Below are positions 11,801 through 19,780 of a DNA stretch of 64,000 bases, in pieces. A program made the translations under genes and the position numbers. The stretch's first letter is position 1. Every line of letters starts with the position of its first letter. Under the pieces are notes generated by a model. The model was not told where the DNA came from, ran no database searches, and saw nothing but the letters and a program-made list of their open reading frames with translations. The DNA is taken from the NCBI RefSeq assembly GCF_902806685.2, contig NC_048554.1:744001-808000 (forward strand). The letters run 5' to 3'. The DNA comes from Maniola hyperantus. Its lineage: Eukaryota; Arthropoda; Insecta; Lepidoptera; Nymphalidae.

Positions 11801-14659
11801 AACATTTAGTGGCGGAGTACGTAAATGAACCTCTAAATGCGGCAGTGCGATGGAATGGAATACGAAGTTGATGGCGATGGTTAAAGACCTGGAGAGGGAC
11901 ATAGGCTACTTTTTTCCCGGAAAATCAAAGAGTTCCCACGGGATTTTAAAAACCTTAATCCACGCGTACGAAGTCGCGGGCATCAGCTAGTATTGTTATT
12001 TAAATTGAATACTTGAAAAGAGCAACCGCTGAGTTTCTTCCTGGTGCCTAGTTCTTCTCGGTAAGAACGGCATTCCGAACCAGTGGTAAATAATTTTGAC
12101 GATTCAAAAGCACTTTTAAAAGTTTTTATGAATAAAAATATATTCTATTCTATTCTCTATATATGCACGGCTCGGCCCCGGCACGGTCTAGCATAAGTAA
12201 ATCATTTCTTAGAGTGTATCATCACTTACCACCAGGCGCTAATGTGTAAATGAATTTTAAAAAAATCTCACGCTATCGCTTGTGGCCGTATCCTCGCAAT
12301 GTCTTCCGCTGCAGCGATCACATACGAGGGGTGCACCAGAACACCGTGAGTCACTGCGAATCTTGTCTTGCCGCCCAAATCTGCAAAACGTTTCGTTCAA
12401 AAATATTTAAACTAGAGAGAGACAGCAATAGCCACAAAGCAAAATAAGAAGAAGAAGAGAGACAGCAAATAATAATAATAATAATAATAATAAAAACCTT
12501 TTATTCAGCCAAATTTACAAATAGGTAGAAACAGGTAGGGTGTCGTAGTCCCTGGGGAACCAAGGAGCCGACCAGTGTCCATGCTCCCTGGTTCCCCAAG
12601 ACCCAGGCACCCACTTCTTAAAACTAGCTTAGTGTCTATCTTGGCCGAACGGGGCGCTGCCTCAGCTTATTGCTACAGTCGGTCGACTGCAGCGCTGATT
12701 TTCAGGCATGGCCCCCAGTGATATCACGGGCCGATCGGGAGCGCGAACATCCCGTGCCTAATTTATATTGACACATGCCGAGTTACTTGCTGGTGCTCTT
12801 TTGGTAGTAGGTAAAGCAATTTCAACCCAATACATATATCTAGGCTTTAACGAATCAGATCTCTATCTATTTAATCTATTCTATTGAATATTTTACATTT
12901 ATATCTATTATGTCTTTCTATCTAACTACTCACCTATCTATTTATCTTTCTACCTATCTATATAACTAATCCATCGAACTACACATTTAATAAAATTATC
13001 AGCTATCTATTTACATGTCGCTTAATGTTGTCCTGTAAAAATAAACTGTTGCTACTCGCGCGCGTTGCTGTCGCTACTGCAACGTTTTACGTAATCACCC
13101 CGCCGGGCTGCGCACCGCCTGTCGCCAAACCTGCTATTTCTTTCGGCAAATGAAATGGTGGTAGAATAACAAGAGCATTACAGAACGTATACTGCAGCAG
13201 GCCAAACCACGAGAACCGGCCGATGTCTGGTACTTTGCCCTCCGGAACTCTCTGCTCTGCGTCGGTGGCGCAGCGCAGGTTCTCCCAGCGCACGCCGCTT
13301 CGAGCCCCTTGCAACAACACAGACAAAACATAGGACTTTTGGACGCGGAAGGTGTCCAGTTTTCTTCCCGTATAAAATGAACGGAGTTCAATTGCCCAGA
13401 CAAACTAATGTAAAGGACTTGGGAGTAATATTTGACCATAAACTGACATTCCATAACCATATTTCTACACTCGCCTCCGAATCATTCCAGCGGTTGGGGT
13501 TTGTTTTGCGTAATACTCGAGATTTTCAAAATTGTTACACGATAAAACTGCTAGTTGACGCTTTGGTTCGTGCCAAGCTAGAAACCAGCGCTTGTATTTG
13601 GAATCCATATGAAAGCACTTACACCTTGCTACTTGAAAAGGTTCAAAAAGCCTTTCTAAGGTATTTATATAAAAAATTGCATGGGTATTACCCATTTATG
13701 TATCCCACAAAATTTCTCCAAGGGCACTTGGGTTTCCACTCGCTCAAAACCCGAAGAGACTGCGACCAAATTGGTACAATTTGCAAGATTCTTAGGGGTG
13801 TGATCGACTGCTCTGAACTACACAACAAGCTCTGCTGCGTTTATGCACCCTCTAATTACAGCTATCTCCGCCACCGCTCCAAATTTTTCGTAAGTCCGTT
13901 TAGTCGCACGGTAGCGCGCTCCAGATCACCCATACCGCGCACTTTGGCTGCGCACAACGCACTGCTGAAGGAGTCCCCTCGCTGTGACATATTTGCTGAC
14001 AAATGGGCTGACCTCATGGGTCAGATCTTGCACTTTTGTGAAAATTTATAATTTTGCTTTTTAAAATTTATAATTTTAACAATTTTTGTAAGTATGTTTA
14101 TGTTAGTTTGTACTCGTAGTTTAATTAGTGTAATTGGCTTTATGGCCGTTCTAATTAAATAATAAATAAATAATAATAATAATATAATAATAATAATAAT
14201 AAATCATAATCTGGCCGACTTCACACACCTTTGAGAACATTATGGAGAACTTGGCATGCTAGTTTCCTCACGGTGTTTTTCTTCACTGTCAAACTATCGC
14301 TCAACCGGGAATAGCGAAGACTTGTTCCGATAAAGTCGGTAGAGCCCAGAGGTTCAGCGTTATGATATGTACCTACAGTACGCGACAGAAAATAATGTAC
14401 ATCGACTTTTAGAAACAGGTTTCGGCTTTGTAGAGCGTTATCTCTGTCACTCATACCTATCAGACGTTGTGTCGGTCTGAACGACAGAGACAATGCTCCA
14501 CAAAACCGCTATCTCTTTCTAAAGGTCGATGTACATTATTTTCTGCTGCGTACTGTACCTACTACGACCACTCTTATGATGTAGAACCCAACGCCACTTA
14601 CCGTGCAGAAATATAATCAGAAATATCATAACTCTTTGTATAATGAAAAACATCTTCAT
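2631..14659 (-). CDS. Secreted serine protease homologue (S1 pseudoprotease) with a Trp-rich C-terminal domain, 11 exons
   Basis: Exons joined on the minus strand: 14659-14602, 13307-13182, 12380-12272, 10999-10842, 10345-10268, 9498-9416, 8774-8649, 5985-5811, 4615-4497, 3713-3565, 2856-2631. They total 1407 nt (468 residues plus TAA). Residues 1-20 are a hydrophobic signal peptide and 21-62 a leader ending FSWFGLLQY. Residues 63-273 are a chymotrypsin-fold domain with HPSYV, LALLHI, PPICLP, CVWDGG and GPGCGAPTRF landmarks. The catalytic positions are changed: His to Glu87, Asp to Ser134, Ser to Gly231; the Cys42-Cys58 pair is also gone, so it should not cleave peptides. Family knowledge: such homologues are secreted binding or cofactor proteins in insect haemolymph. 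Residues about 305-468 form an extra domain I do not recognise, ending WNWMPHYAWWWYM. The first Met follows an in-frame stop at 14668-14666. Fold assignment is firm; function is open. Confidence 0.86.
3190..3360 (-). pseudogene. Degenerate, scrambled copy of protease homologue exon 10
   Basis: 3314-3354 repeats the acceptor side of exon 10 (3675-3716) with a few changes: ATCTGGGCCACTGGAGCCAC against ATCTGGGCCACTTGAGCCAC, including the CAG acceptor. 3199-3221 resembles 3641-3662. The frame hits a stop soon after. A third scrap with GGATAGCTGGCAA is at 3520-3533. Confidence 0.6.
3248..3264. repeat. Poly-C tract (17 bases)
   Basis: An uninterrupted run of 17 C inside the exon 10 copy; its length may be unreliable in the assembly. 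Confidence 0.9.
3565..3713 (-). CDS. Protease homologue exon 10
   Basis: Acceptor CCTATCAG. It encodes LSVAQVAQMNCAVVLLDVNA, then VWVEHHCHGD and RAKIFRDHA. The donor is less sure: CCCA|GTCAGT fits the phase of exon 11 and gives Gln at the join, whereas GTATCA four bases later does not. Confidence 0.75.
3875..4235. mobile_element. Foldback-family element, partial
   Basis: It contains CAAATTTCATCATCCGGTCA, CGGGAAGTACCCT, a (GACA)n run and CAAGTGCGAGTCAGACTAGCG, the shared modules of this family. Confidence 0.55.
4261..4490 (-). mobile_element. Helitron-like element, GACTGACT type
   Basis: The terminal CTAG is decayed (CTAAATTATGCTCGCGACTT). The body with CCAAATTTCAGACCGATCC, a (CAGT)n run and the ATATATTTAGAT end are intact. 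Its edge lies six bases from the donor of protease homologue exon 9. Confidence 0.75.
4497..4615 (-). CDS. Protease homologue exon 9 (start of extra C-terminal domain)
   Basis: Acceptor TTTCAG, donor CTTC|GTAAGC (phase 0). It encodes KVRQPKEMGQCERRTRGGIM and ends FAQGFFF. It is the only piece that bridges the phase of exon 8 (1) to exon 10 (0). A Helitron-like element abuts its donor. Confidence 0.72.
4914..5122 (-). mobile_element. Helitron-like element, TGTCTGTC type
   Basis: CTAGCTGATGCCCGCAACTT at one end, (CAGA)n inside, ATAATATTAGTATGGAT at the other. It lies in the intron between exons 8 and 9 of the protease homologue. Confidence 0.75.
5195..5318 (-). repeat. tRNA-headed SINE fragment (type D)
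   Basis: The head GGCAGGATTCGAACCCGCGT is a reversed box B. It shares flanks with 6054-6300 and 14795-14990. No complete tRNA cloverleaf could be drawn. Confidence 0.55.
5405..5699. mobile_element. MITE with 80-bp perfect terminal inverted repeats
   Basis: 5405-5484 and 5620-5699 are exact reverse complements (CAGTACCCGTAGTACAAGAT...). The CAGT ends and TA-like flanks suggest a Tc1/mariner-derived element. A second, more diverged copy is at 32776-33066. Confidence 0.85.
5811..5985 (-). CDS. Protease homologue exon 8 (end of protease fold)
   Basis: Acceptor TCTATCCAG, donor AGCG|GTACGT (phase 1). GFSVRGPGCGAPTRFLYIHD followed by YLLWIDKVI is the typical last beta strand and C-terminal helix of an S1 domain. 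Reading through the donor would end after three codons (GGT ACG TCA TAG), so an alternative short form is possible. Confidence 0.9.
6054..6300. repeat. Head-to-head pair of type D tRNA-headed SINE pieces
   Basis: 6054-6118 is in minus orientation and 6121-6299 in plus (GTGGCCTAGCGGTCAAGGCG box A, ATTCGAATCCTGCCGG box B). The tail AAGTGTAGGTAAAAACACT recurs at 36175 and, reversed, near 14800. Confidence 0.55.
6371..6722 (+). repeat. tRNA-headed SINE, type B, full length
   Basis: Box A CCTGGCGCAGTGGTGAG, box B GGTTCGATTCCTGGCAG, body GGTCTGGTGGGAGGCTTCGG, A-rich tail. Near-identical copies lie at 7712-8063 and 30439-30770 (both minus). Confidence 0.8.
6723..7289. other. Intron DNA, no recognised element except one hairpin
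   Basis: Part of the intron between exons 7 and 8. It includes a 13-bp perfect stem, 7095-7107 pairing with 7125-7137 (GAATGACATAGCA). Confidence 0.5.
7290..7695 (+). mobile_element. LINE 3' end with reverse-transcriptase C-terminal scrap
   Basis: A broken frame gives FNNNLNTFKKHINQHF, typical of the C terminus of R1/Jockey-type polymerases. A 3' UTR and an AATAAAATAAAA tail follow. Confidence 0.5.
7712..8063 (-). repeat. tRNA-headed SINE, type B, full length
   Basis: Reverse of 6371-6722 with a poly-T start and GCGCCAGGGAGGTCGTC end. The pair of opposed copies about 1 kb apart could form a long hairpin in the intron. Confidence 0.8.
8064..8648. other. Intron DNA, nothing recognised
   Basis: AT-rich. 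ATGCAGCGTAAGGAATATTT resembles 51750-51800, so it is probably an old repeat. Confidence 0.4.
8649..8774 (-). CDS. Protease homologue exon 7 (catalytic Ser region, degenerate)
   Basis: Acceptor GATTCCAG, donor CTT|GTACGT (phase 0). It encodes CAVCANQHEPCVWDGGVALI. CVWDGGVAL aligns to CQGDSGGPL, so the nucleophilic Ser is Gly231. Confidence 0.9.
8960..9225 (+). mobile_element. Possible solo LTR
   Basis: The stretch has a TATTATATAAAG TATA-like box, then GCTCGCGAGCCCGTCTG, then AATAAA, in the order of an LTR. No second LTR or coding region is present. Confidence 0.25.
9226..9405. mobile_element. Helitron-like relative, diverged
   Basis: CCCCGAACTTCGTTCCGCC, GCGAAATCGGTTCAGCTGTT and a TATATTATAGAT end echo the Helitron-like modules but form another subfamily. 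Confidence 0.45.
9416..9498 (-). CDS. Protease homologue exon 6
   Basis: Acceptor AATTACAG, donor CAAG|GTTAAC (phase 0). It encodes TGEVEKEMYKMNYVEGQDCE and then EFYYTHK, corresponding to the loop with a conserved Cys before the Ser region. Confidence 0.83.
9625..9840 (+). mobile_element. Helitron-like element, GACTGACT type
   Basis: It starts TCTAAATATATAAAAG, has (GACT)n and GGATCGGGCTGAAATTTGGC, and ends GTCGCGAGCATAAT (terminus decayed). Confidence 0.75.
9984..10208 (+). mobile_element. Helitron-like element, TGTCTGTC type, intact termini
   Basis: It begins TCCATACTAATATTATAAAT and ends CATCATCTAG. The flanks are A at 9983 and T at 10209, the A|T insertion signature of Helitrons. No transposase is encoded. 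Confidence 0.82.
10268..10345 (-). CDS. Protease homologue exon 5 (PPICLP region)
   Basis: Acceptor ATTTTAG, donor GATG|GTAAAT (phase 1). It encodes PVPPICLPFKGGGLFDDLYA. PICLP is the standard segment between the Asp and Ser regions of S1 proteases. Confidence 0.88.
10395..10453 (-). repeat. Type B SINE head fragment
   Basis: CGGGAATCAAACCCGGGACC to GCGCCAGGGAGGTCATC; only the tRNA-like head remains. Confidence 0.6.
10529..10583 (-). pseudogene. Degenerate copy of the 3' end of protease homologue exon 4
   Basis: It matches 10836-10888 (ATGGTAGTCGGCAATGTGTA against ATGGTAGTCGGCGATGTGCA) with a seven-base insertion and several changes. The copy and the real exon flank a truncated type A SINE (10584-10830). 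Confidence 0.75.
10584..10830 (+). repeat. tRNA-headed SINE, type A, 5' truncated
   Basis: It begins inside the tRNA-like head (TAATCGGAGGTCGGGGGTTC), then CGGTGAAGGAAAACATCGTG and ATTGGTTGATCATG. It is sandwiched by the exon 4 duplication. Confidence 0.75.
10842..10999 (-). CDS. Protease homologue exon 4 (catalytic Asp region, degenerate)
   Basis: Acceptor TTTACAG, donor AGAG|GTACAT (phase 1). It contains FIIWRSGTLKH, LPPEYTDGVTLASLALLHI and ADYHGEES. SLALLHI occupies the place of DIALLRL, so the catalytic Asp is Ser134. A degenerate copy of its 3' end lies at 10529-10583. Confidence 0.9.
11150..11990 (+). mobile_element. Helitron-like element split by a LINE insertion (11237-11868)
   Basis: The left half ends GGGTATAGTTAAAG and the right half resumes GGTTAAAGACCTGGAGAGG, finishing GGGCATCAGCTAGT. 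GTTAAAG is a likely target-site duplication. The inserted minus-strand LINE 3' end has a (GAAA)n tail and a hairpin made by GGCGCCTCTTATACTTGAG and its partner. Confidence 0.7.
12004..12155 (+). mobile_element. LINE 3' tail (AGCAACCGC family)
   Basis: AGCAACCGCTGAGTTTCTTC, CCGAACCAGTGGTAA, then a (TATTC)n tail. Confidence 0.65.
12272..12380 (-). CDS. Protease homologue exon 3 (catalytic His region, degenerate)
   Basis: Acceptor TTTTGCAG, donor ATAGC|GTGAGA (phase 2). It carries THGVLVHPSYVIAAAEDIA, aligning to the usual CGGxLIHPxYVLTAAHC. His is replaced by Glu87 and both cysteines of the histidine loop are missing. Confidence 0.9.
12470..12760 (-). mobile_element. LINE 3' end with (AAT)n tail
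   Basis: On the minus strand the element ends in an A-rich tail, read on plus as AATAATAATAAAAACCTTTT followed by GGGGAACCAAGGAGCC modules. No intact frame. Confidence 0.45.
12761..13181. other. Intron 2 remainder, nothing recognised
   Basis: Low-complexity CTATCTAT-like DNA at 12850-12990, then ordinary intron sequence up to the exon 2 donor. Confidence 0.45.
13182..13307 (-). CDS. Protease homologue exon 2
   Basis: The acceptor is a pyrimidine-rich tract ending TTGCAAG, and the donor is TTCT|GTAATG (phase 1). Residues 20-61 include ENLRCATDAEQRVPEG and IGRFSWFGLLQY, where an active enzyme would have its IVGG activation site; that motif is absent. A LINE fragment begins within about 20 bases upstream of this exon. 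Confidence 0.85.
13325..14190 (+). mobile_element. 5'-truncated CR1/Jockey-like LINE, reverse-transcriptase C-terminal region
   Basis: The open frame 13377-14051 encodes VKDLGVIFDHKLTFHNHIST, FVLRNTRDFQN, LVRAKLETSACIWNPY and GHLGFHSLKTRRDCDQ, conserved in the thumb/C-terminal part of CR1/Jockey polymerases. The 3' UTR ends in (AATAAT)n at 14160-14200. It lies antisense to the protease homologue, between exons 1 and 2. The frame extends back in phase past the ATG to about 13338. Confidence 0.82.
14221..14290 (-). repeat. Type A SINE fragment
   Basis: TTCACACACCTTTGAGAACA and TTTCCTCACGGTGTTTTTCT match the body of type A. Confidence 0.55.
14376..14555. mobile_element. Mariner-like MITE with TA flanks
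   Basis: It starts CAGTACGCGACAGAAAATAA, ends with the complementary TTATTTTCTGCTGCGTACTG, and is flanked by TA on both sides. Long imperfect arms fold the whole 180 bp. Confidence 0.82.
14602..14659 (-). CDS. Protease homologue exon 1: start codon and signal peptide
   Basis: The exon encodes MKMFFIIQRVMIFLIIFLHG, a short basic start followed by a hydrophobic core. It ends at a strong CACG|GTAAGT donor in phase 1, matching the two-base start of exon 2. The start is the first Met after an in-frame TGA. A second Met at residue 11 could also serve. Confidence 0.78.
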
Positions 14660-14690
14660 TTCATTTCAATGAAAAACATCTTCAATGGCA
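14640..14690. repeat. Short tandem duplication at the protease homologue start codon
   Basis: GAAAAACATCTTCA occurs twice (14645-14658 and 14671-14684), separated by TTTCATTTCAAT-like sequence. The upstream copy creates another ATG whose frame closes quickly. Confidence 0.7.
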
Positions 14691-14794
14691 AGTTGCTGAG
14701 GCACTTTCCGCACTTTCATGATAACTTTGTCTCAAATCGTATTAAGTAAATAGTTATTTTAAAACATTATTTTTTTGTAATTTTTATTATAGTG

Positions 14795-14990
14795 TTTTAC
14801 CCTATTTTTACCTACACTTCAAGGAAATTTGTAAATAATTTTAAATACATATCAAAAATTGCGGAACCGGCAGAATTCGAACCTGCGTCTTCTGGGTATC
14901 GCGCCCGACGCCTTTGACCGCTAGGCCACGGTTTCGCTGACTGCCAGTGACGAAATTTGTGATATGTATGACTCAGTACTAAGCAAAAAA
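14795..14990 (-). repeat. tRNA-headed SINE, type D
   Basis: GGCAGAATTCGAACCTGCGT box B and CGCTAGGCCACGGTTTCGCT box A reversed, with CACTTCAAGG tail. Confidence 0.6.
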
Positions 14991-15770
14991 TTATTTTAAA
15001 ACATTTTGTAAATAATTCTTATATTTTAGAGTTTTGTAATTCACAAAACGTTCACTTTACTTTGTCCATTCATGACTGATAAGTAGTTTTGAAATGAGTG
15101 AGTTTACTACTAGTTAGGTAAGTTTCAGTTTACAAAACACTGACAAGTGTAAATAAACTTCGACATGGGAAGTAAATGAAAAAGTTCCCACGCAAAAAGT
15201 AAATTGTTTTAGAAATGTGTTCCGGCTATATCGGTTAATGTTCTACAATATCAATAGTTTGTATAGTTTGCCTGTTTATTTGTGCGAGCATAACTGGAAA
15301 ACATTGAACCTATTGAGACGAAAGGGGTTTCAATATCGTAATTATAAAAATAGTTGTTTAATAATTTATATAATCAATATTGGAATGCATGAATAATAAA
15401 TGAATAAATGTAACTTACTAATACTGCTCCAACTTGCACCCTAGACATAAGTTGATTTTAATTTATTTTAATGCATTGCATTTGATTTATCGTGCAAAAA
15501 GTCAAAATAAATACCCGAGTACGGAATTTTTGGTGCGCGAGTTCGACCCGCACTTGGCTGGTTTTTCATAGCATGTGGTATTTAATTTTCGATTATACCA
15601 AAAACAATGGATAGCCCTAATAAATCAGTTGTCAAGAAACTTAATACACTTTTTTTCTAGCCTTGCGTTTTAATTAACATGAGTAAAAGCCCGCGGCGAT
15701 TTTGTTCTCCGTTACTAAACAACAAAGGCTTTGATTACCACTGGGCTGGGGTTATAGAGACTCCATTTTG

Positions 15771-16118
15771 AAAAAAAAAAAACCGGCCAAGTGCGAGTCT
15801 TGCTCGCGCAACAAGGGTTCCGTACTACAGTAGTTTTTTTCAACATTTTGCATTTTGCACGATAGTTTAAAAACTATCAAGAATAAAAATAAATAAAAAT
15901 CAATTTTTGAATGCACAGGTAAAGCCCTTTCGTATGATACTTACGAACCCACTTGATATACTTAGTTATCTTAATTCGAAAATTGAAAATACTAATAATT
16001 AGTTCATGATCACAATTTAATATCAAATTTCATCAAAATCGGTTGAACGGATATGCCGTGAAAGGCTAGCAGATAGACAGACAGACACAGTTTCGCATTT
16101 ATAATACATATTAGTATG
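15771..16118. mobile_element. Foldback-family fragment followed by a truncated Helitron-like piece
   Basis: 15771-16018 has ACCGGCCAAGTGCGAGTC and GGGTTCCGTACTACAG; 16020-16118 has CAAAATCGGTTGAACGGATA, (CAGA)n and the TTAGTATGGAT end. Confidence 0.6.
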
Positions 16119-16731
16119 GATTATAATTTCGACTTGATACCTCCACGAGGTTTCGAGAAAAGGATCTTGACAGACAGACGTACAGCGAAGGGTTCCATTA
16201 ATCTTTTTGGAATACGGAAAGGAACCCAAAAAATATGCTCCATTAATTATTTATCAAAAAGAATTTCTGCTCAATCAAATTGATGAATTTCAAGGTAATT
16301 TAAAAAACGCTTTTATCTTAGTCAGTGTTGATTAAACGTGAAACTATAGAATAATTAGTTTAAAAACAATCAAATATAGTAATTAAAGGTAGTAAAACTT
16401 AGCTTTATTGGCTTTAATGCTTTTAATACACGGTCCAGCTAACTGGTCGGCACCACCCACGTGATCAACTACTTGGGTACAGCCTGTTAAAGAGTCTACT
16501 CACACTCGAAACAACCCGGCGCGGCGTCGCAACTTACAGCACGCGTCTTTAGGGCTCCGTACCCGAAGGGTGCGAACGGGACCTTATTACTAAGCCTTCG
16601 CCGCTGTCCGTCCGTCTGTCAGCGGGCTGTATCTCGTGAATCGTAATAGGTAGAGTTGAAATTTTCATAGAATGTGTATTTTTATTGCCACTATAACAAC
16701 AAATAGCTAGTAAATATTATTTCAAAACTAG

Positions 16732-17013
16732 CTGATGCCCAAAACTTTGTACGCGTGGACTTAGGTTTTTACAAATCCCGTGAGAACTCTTTGATTTTCC
16801 GGGATAAAAGGTAGCCTATGTCACTCTCCAGGTCTTAAACTATATCCATGCAAAAAATCACGTCTATCCGTTGCTCCGTTGCGACGTGATTAAAGGACAA
16901 ACCTACAAACAACACACACTTTCACATCAGTACCCTTATTATAAATGCGAAAGTGTCTTTTTGTTGGTTAAAAAACTAATTTCACGCGGGCGAAGTCGCG
17001 GGCATCAGCTAGT
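16732..17013. mobile_element. Two opposed Helitron-like elements
   Basis: 16732-16930 is minus (CTAGCTGATGCCC to CACTTTCACATC). 16932-17013 is a plus copy with an internal deletion ending GGGCATCAGCTAG then T. Confidence 0.6.
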
Positions 17014-17275
17014 TTATATATTTAAAAAAACGCCGCGTCACGCTGGCAGTGTGAATGCGCCATTATTCTAACGGGATCAGCACTAATGCACGCTAAACTG
17101 CACTCCACTCAAGCTGTGAATGAAAGTACTAAATGTTTGAACTGCGCTAAGCTGGGCTAGCTAAATGAGCTAATCGATAGTTCCAACAGAAAGCTTTTAC
17201 TATCAATCTATTCATTCATGGTTTGGAGCTTTTCCAATTTATAAAGCTCTATTCATTCATCCATACTATCTAGGT

Positions 17276-17600
17276 ATACCTATATATAAAGAGGGAAAGC
17301 TCATTGACTGATTGACTGACTGATCTATCAACGCACAGCTCAAACGCATAGTACGGTATAATAACATTGTAAATTGAAAAATTAAAAAGAGCAACCGCCG
17401 AGTTTCTTGCTGGTTCTTCTCGGTAGGAACGGCATTCCGAACCAGTGGTAAATTAAAACTACCTGACTATTCATAAGTACTTGTAAAAAGTTTACATGAA
17501 TAAAAAACATTCTATTCTATTCTATTCTATTCTATTCTATTCTATTCTAAACTACTGGACAGATCGGGCTGAAATTTCACATACAGATAGGTAGTTGCCA
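17276..17600 (+). mobile_element. Helitron-like element split by a LINE tail
   Basis: The left part ends GCACAGCTCAAACG and the right part resumes CTAAACTACTGGACAGATCG. Between them (17349-17547) sits the AGCAACCGCCGAGTTTCTTG LINE 3' end with a long (TATTC)n tail. Confidence 0.7.
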
Positions 17601-17964
17601 ATGTGTGGAATTCTGCCAATCCTCACATGGCCAGCGTAGTAGACTACGGCCAAAACCCTATTCACTTTGAGATGAGACCCGTGCTCTGCGAGCCAGCGAT
17701 GGGTTGATCATGATGATGATCCATTTGGTACTTAAAATGCATAATTTAAATCTCTTGTCGTATAATACCAGCTTCTATCGACGTAATTTAAATGATATCC
17801 AAAGAAATATTCAAGTCATGATGGAAGTTGCCTCATCATTCTCACATTAACATAGCTCTCCAACTTCAATATCCTGACCTATTAATTACATACCGGCTGG
17901 CCCTTAATAATAACTTATCGTTGTCAGATGATTCGTACGACTTCCATCAGAATAGGTGGTTATT

Positions 17965-18208
17965 TTTAGGGTCCCGTACCTCAAAAGGGAAAACGGAACC
18001 CTTTTAGGATCAATTTGTTGTCTGTCTGTCTGTCTGTCGGCCTGTCAAGAAACCTACAGGGTACTTCCCGTTGACCTAGAATCATGAAATTTGGCAGGTA
18101 GGTAGATCTTATAGCTGACATTTGGGGAAAAATCTGAAAACCGTGAATTTAGGCTCACATCACACAAAAAAAATTAAATTGTGGTCATGAACTAATAATA
18201 TCTGTCCC
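17965..18208 (+). mobile_element. Foldback-family fragment
   Basis: GGTCCCGTACCTCAAAAGGG, (TGTC)n, GTACTTCCCGTTGACCTAGA and ATCATGAAATTTGGCAGGTA modules. Confidence 0.55.
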
Positions 18209-18211
18209 GGC

Positions 18212-18310
18212 TTTACTCACGTGTTTAGTCGACGTTAGCCCGACTAGTTTCGAACCCATGCGGGGTCCATTTTCAAGGGAGTCAGTCACATCCGCAACGC
18301 GTGCGCGAAC
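18212..18310 (+). repeat. Dispersed repeat with TAGTCGACGTTAGCCCGACT
   Basis: CGACTAGTTTCGAACCCATG and TTTTCAAGGGAGTCAGT are shared with 51390-51500. Family not identified. Confidence 0.5.
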
Positions 18311-18914
18311 TGACTTCCTTGAAACTATTTATTACGGTTCACGAAATAAAGCCCGCTGACAGACAGACGGTCGGACAGACGGATGGACGGACGGACGGAT
18401 GGACGAACAGCGGAGGCTTAGTAATAGGGTGTACCTTTTGGGTGCGGAACACTAAAAATAGAAAACTTATAGATAACTACGACATGAAATTTAAATAAAG
18501 TAAGAAATTCGAATTTTTCTGCTGCTGTAAAAGTATAATTTTAGAGAATTGTTTAAAAATATATTAATTTTATTAGCGCCGCATATATTTAAATTCATTA
18601 AAAATTAAAATACATGACATTTTCATTAATATTTATGACCGTTGGTTATAAATTATCATAAATAGAAATTAGAAATATTCTAGGAATGATTTAACGCAAT
18701 AAGTATTTTTTAATTTCTCAAGCTATTTTTGTCATTTTGTCACAAATATACCTGTATAGGTCTGACTAACGAAAGAACACACTGGAAAAGCAAGGCAAAT
18801 TTAAAACATTTCTGTATGGCACGTATTGCAGCTCTCAAGTTAGTATGACAGACAGACCGAATAACCTTAATTGATAGAACAGAAATAAAAATATGTAATC
18901 CTAAAGTGTGAAAG

Positions 18915-19230
18915 AAGCTGTGATAGCCTAGTGGTTAGGACGTCCGCCTTCTAATCGGAGGTCGGGGGTTCGAGCCCGGGCACGCACATCTGACTTTTCG
19001 GAGTTATGTGCGTTTTAATTAATTAAATATCACTTGCTTTAACGGTGAAGGAAAACACCGTGAGGAAACCTGCATGCCTGAGAATTCTCGATAATGTTTT
19101 CAAAGGTGTGTGAAGTCTACCAATCCGCACTTGGCCAGCGTGGTAGACTATGGCCAAAAACCATTCTCACTCTGAGTGGAGACCTGTGTTCTGTAGTGAG
19201 CCGGTGATGGGTTGATCATGATGATTATAT
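18915..19230 (+). repeat. tRNA-headed SINE, type A, full length
   Basis: Head AAGCTGTGATAGCCTAGTGG (box A) and GGGTTCGAGCCCGGGC (box B); body AAACACCGTGAGGAAACCTG; end GGTTGATCATGATGAT. Confidence 0.82.
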
Positions 19231-19618
19231 GAACAGAAATATAAATAAGTAATCCTAAAGTATCAAATCAGGTTATTCCAGGTCAATCATACTAATTTTG
19301 GTGCTGCCATACTGATATTTTTGTAATTTGCCGCGCTTTTCCAGTCTCTTCTATCGTTAGCCAGACTTTACCTGGGAGCTTAGTAACATAAAACGTACAA
19401 ATATTATAAAACTTGAGCTGTACGATTAAGAAATAAATCTAGTGAGACATTTATAGATATTCTAATCGGATACTTTTTGTACATAATATATTCATCAGTC
19501 ACATAAAAACTATTAAGTTTTAAATCCGTCTTTTTACACGACTGCCCAAAAAATGGAGTGTAATGTTTCCAGGGTTCCATAATACGTGAGTTTCTTTATT
19601 CATCCATCTATATTATAC

Positions 19619-19780
19619 TAGCTTACGCTCGCGACTTCGTCCGCGTGGACTACACAAATTTCAAACCCCTATTTCACCCATTTAGGGATTGAATTTTCAA
19701 AAATCCTTTCTTAGCGGATGTCTACGTCATAATAGTTATCTGCATGCCAAATTTCAGCCCGATCCGTCCTGTAAAAACTA
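19619..19780 (-). mobile_element. Helitron-like element, GACTGACT type, truncated
   Basis: CTAGCTTACGCTCGCGACTT start, then CCAAATTTCAGCCCGATCC; the far end is lost. Confidence 0.65.

Noticed and set aside
12250..12447. Plus-strand open frame over 12.3 kb
   Set aside because: The coding signal lies on the minus strand (protease homologue exon 3) with correct splice borders.
13377..14051. A host gene of 224 residues
   Set aside because: Its motifs are those of LINE reverse transcriptase and it ends in an (AATAAT)n tail, so it is a truncated retroelement.
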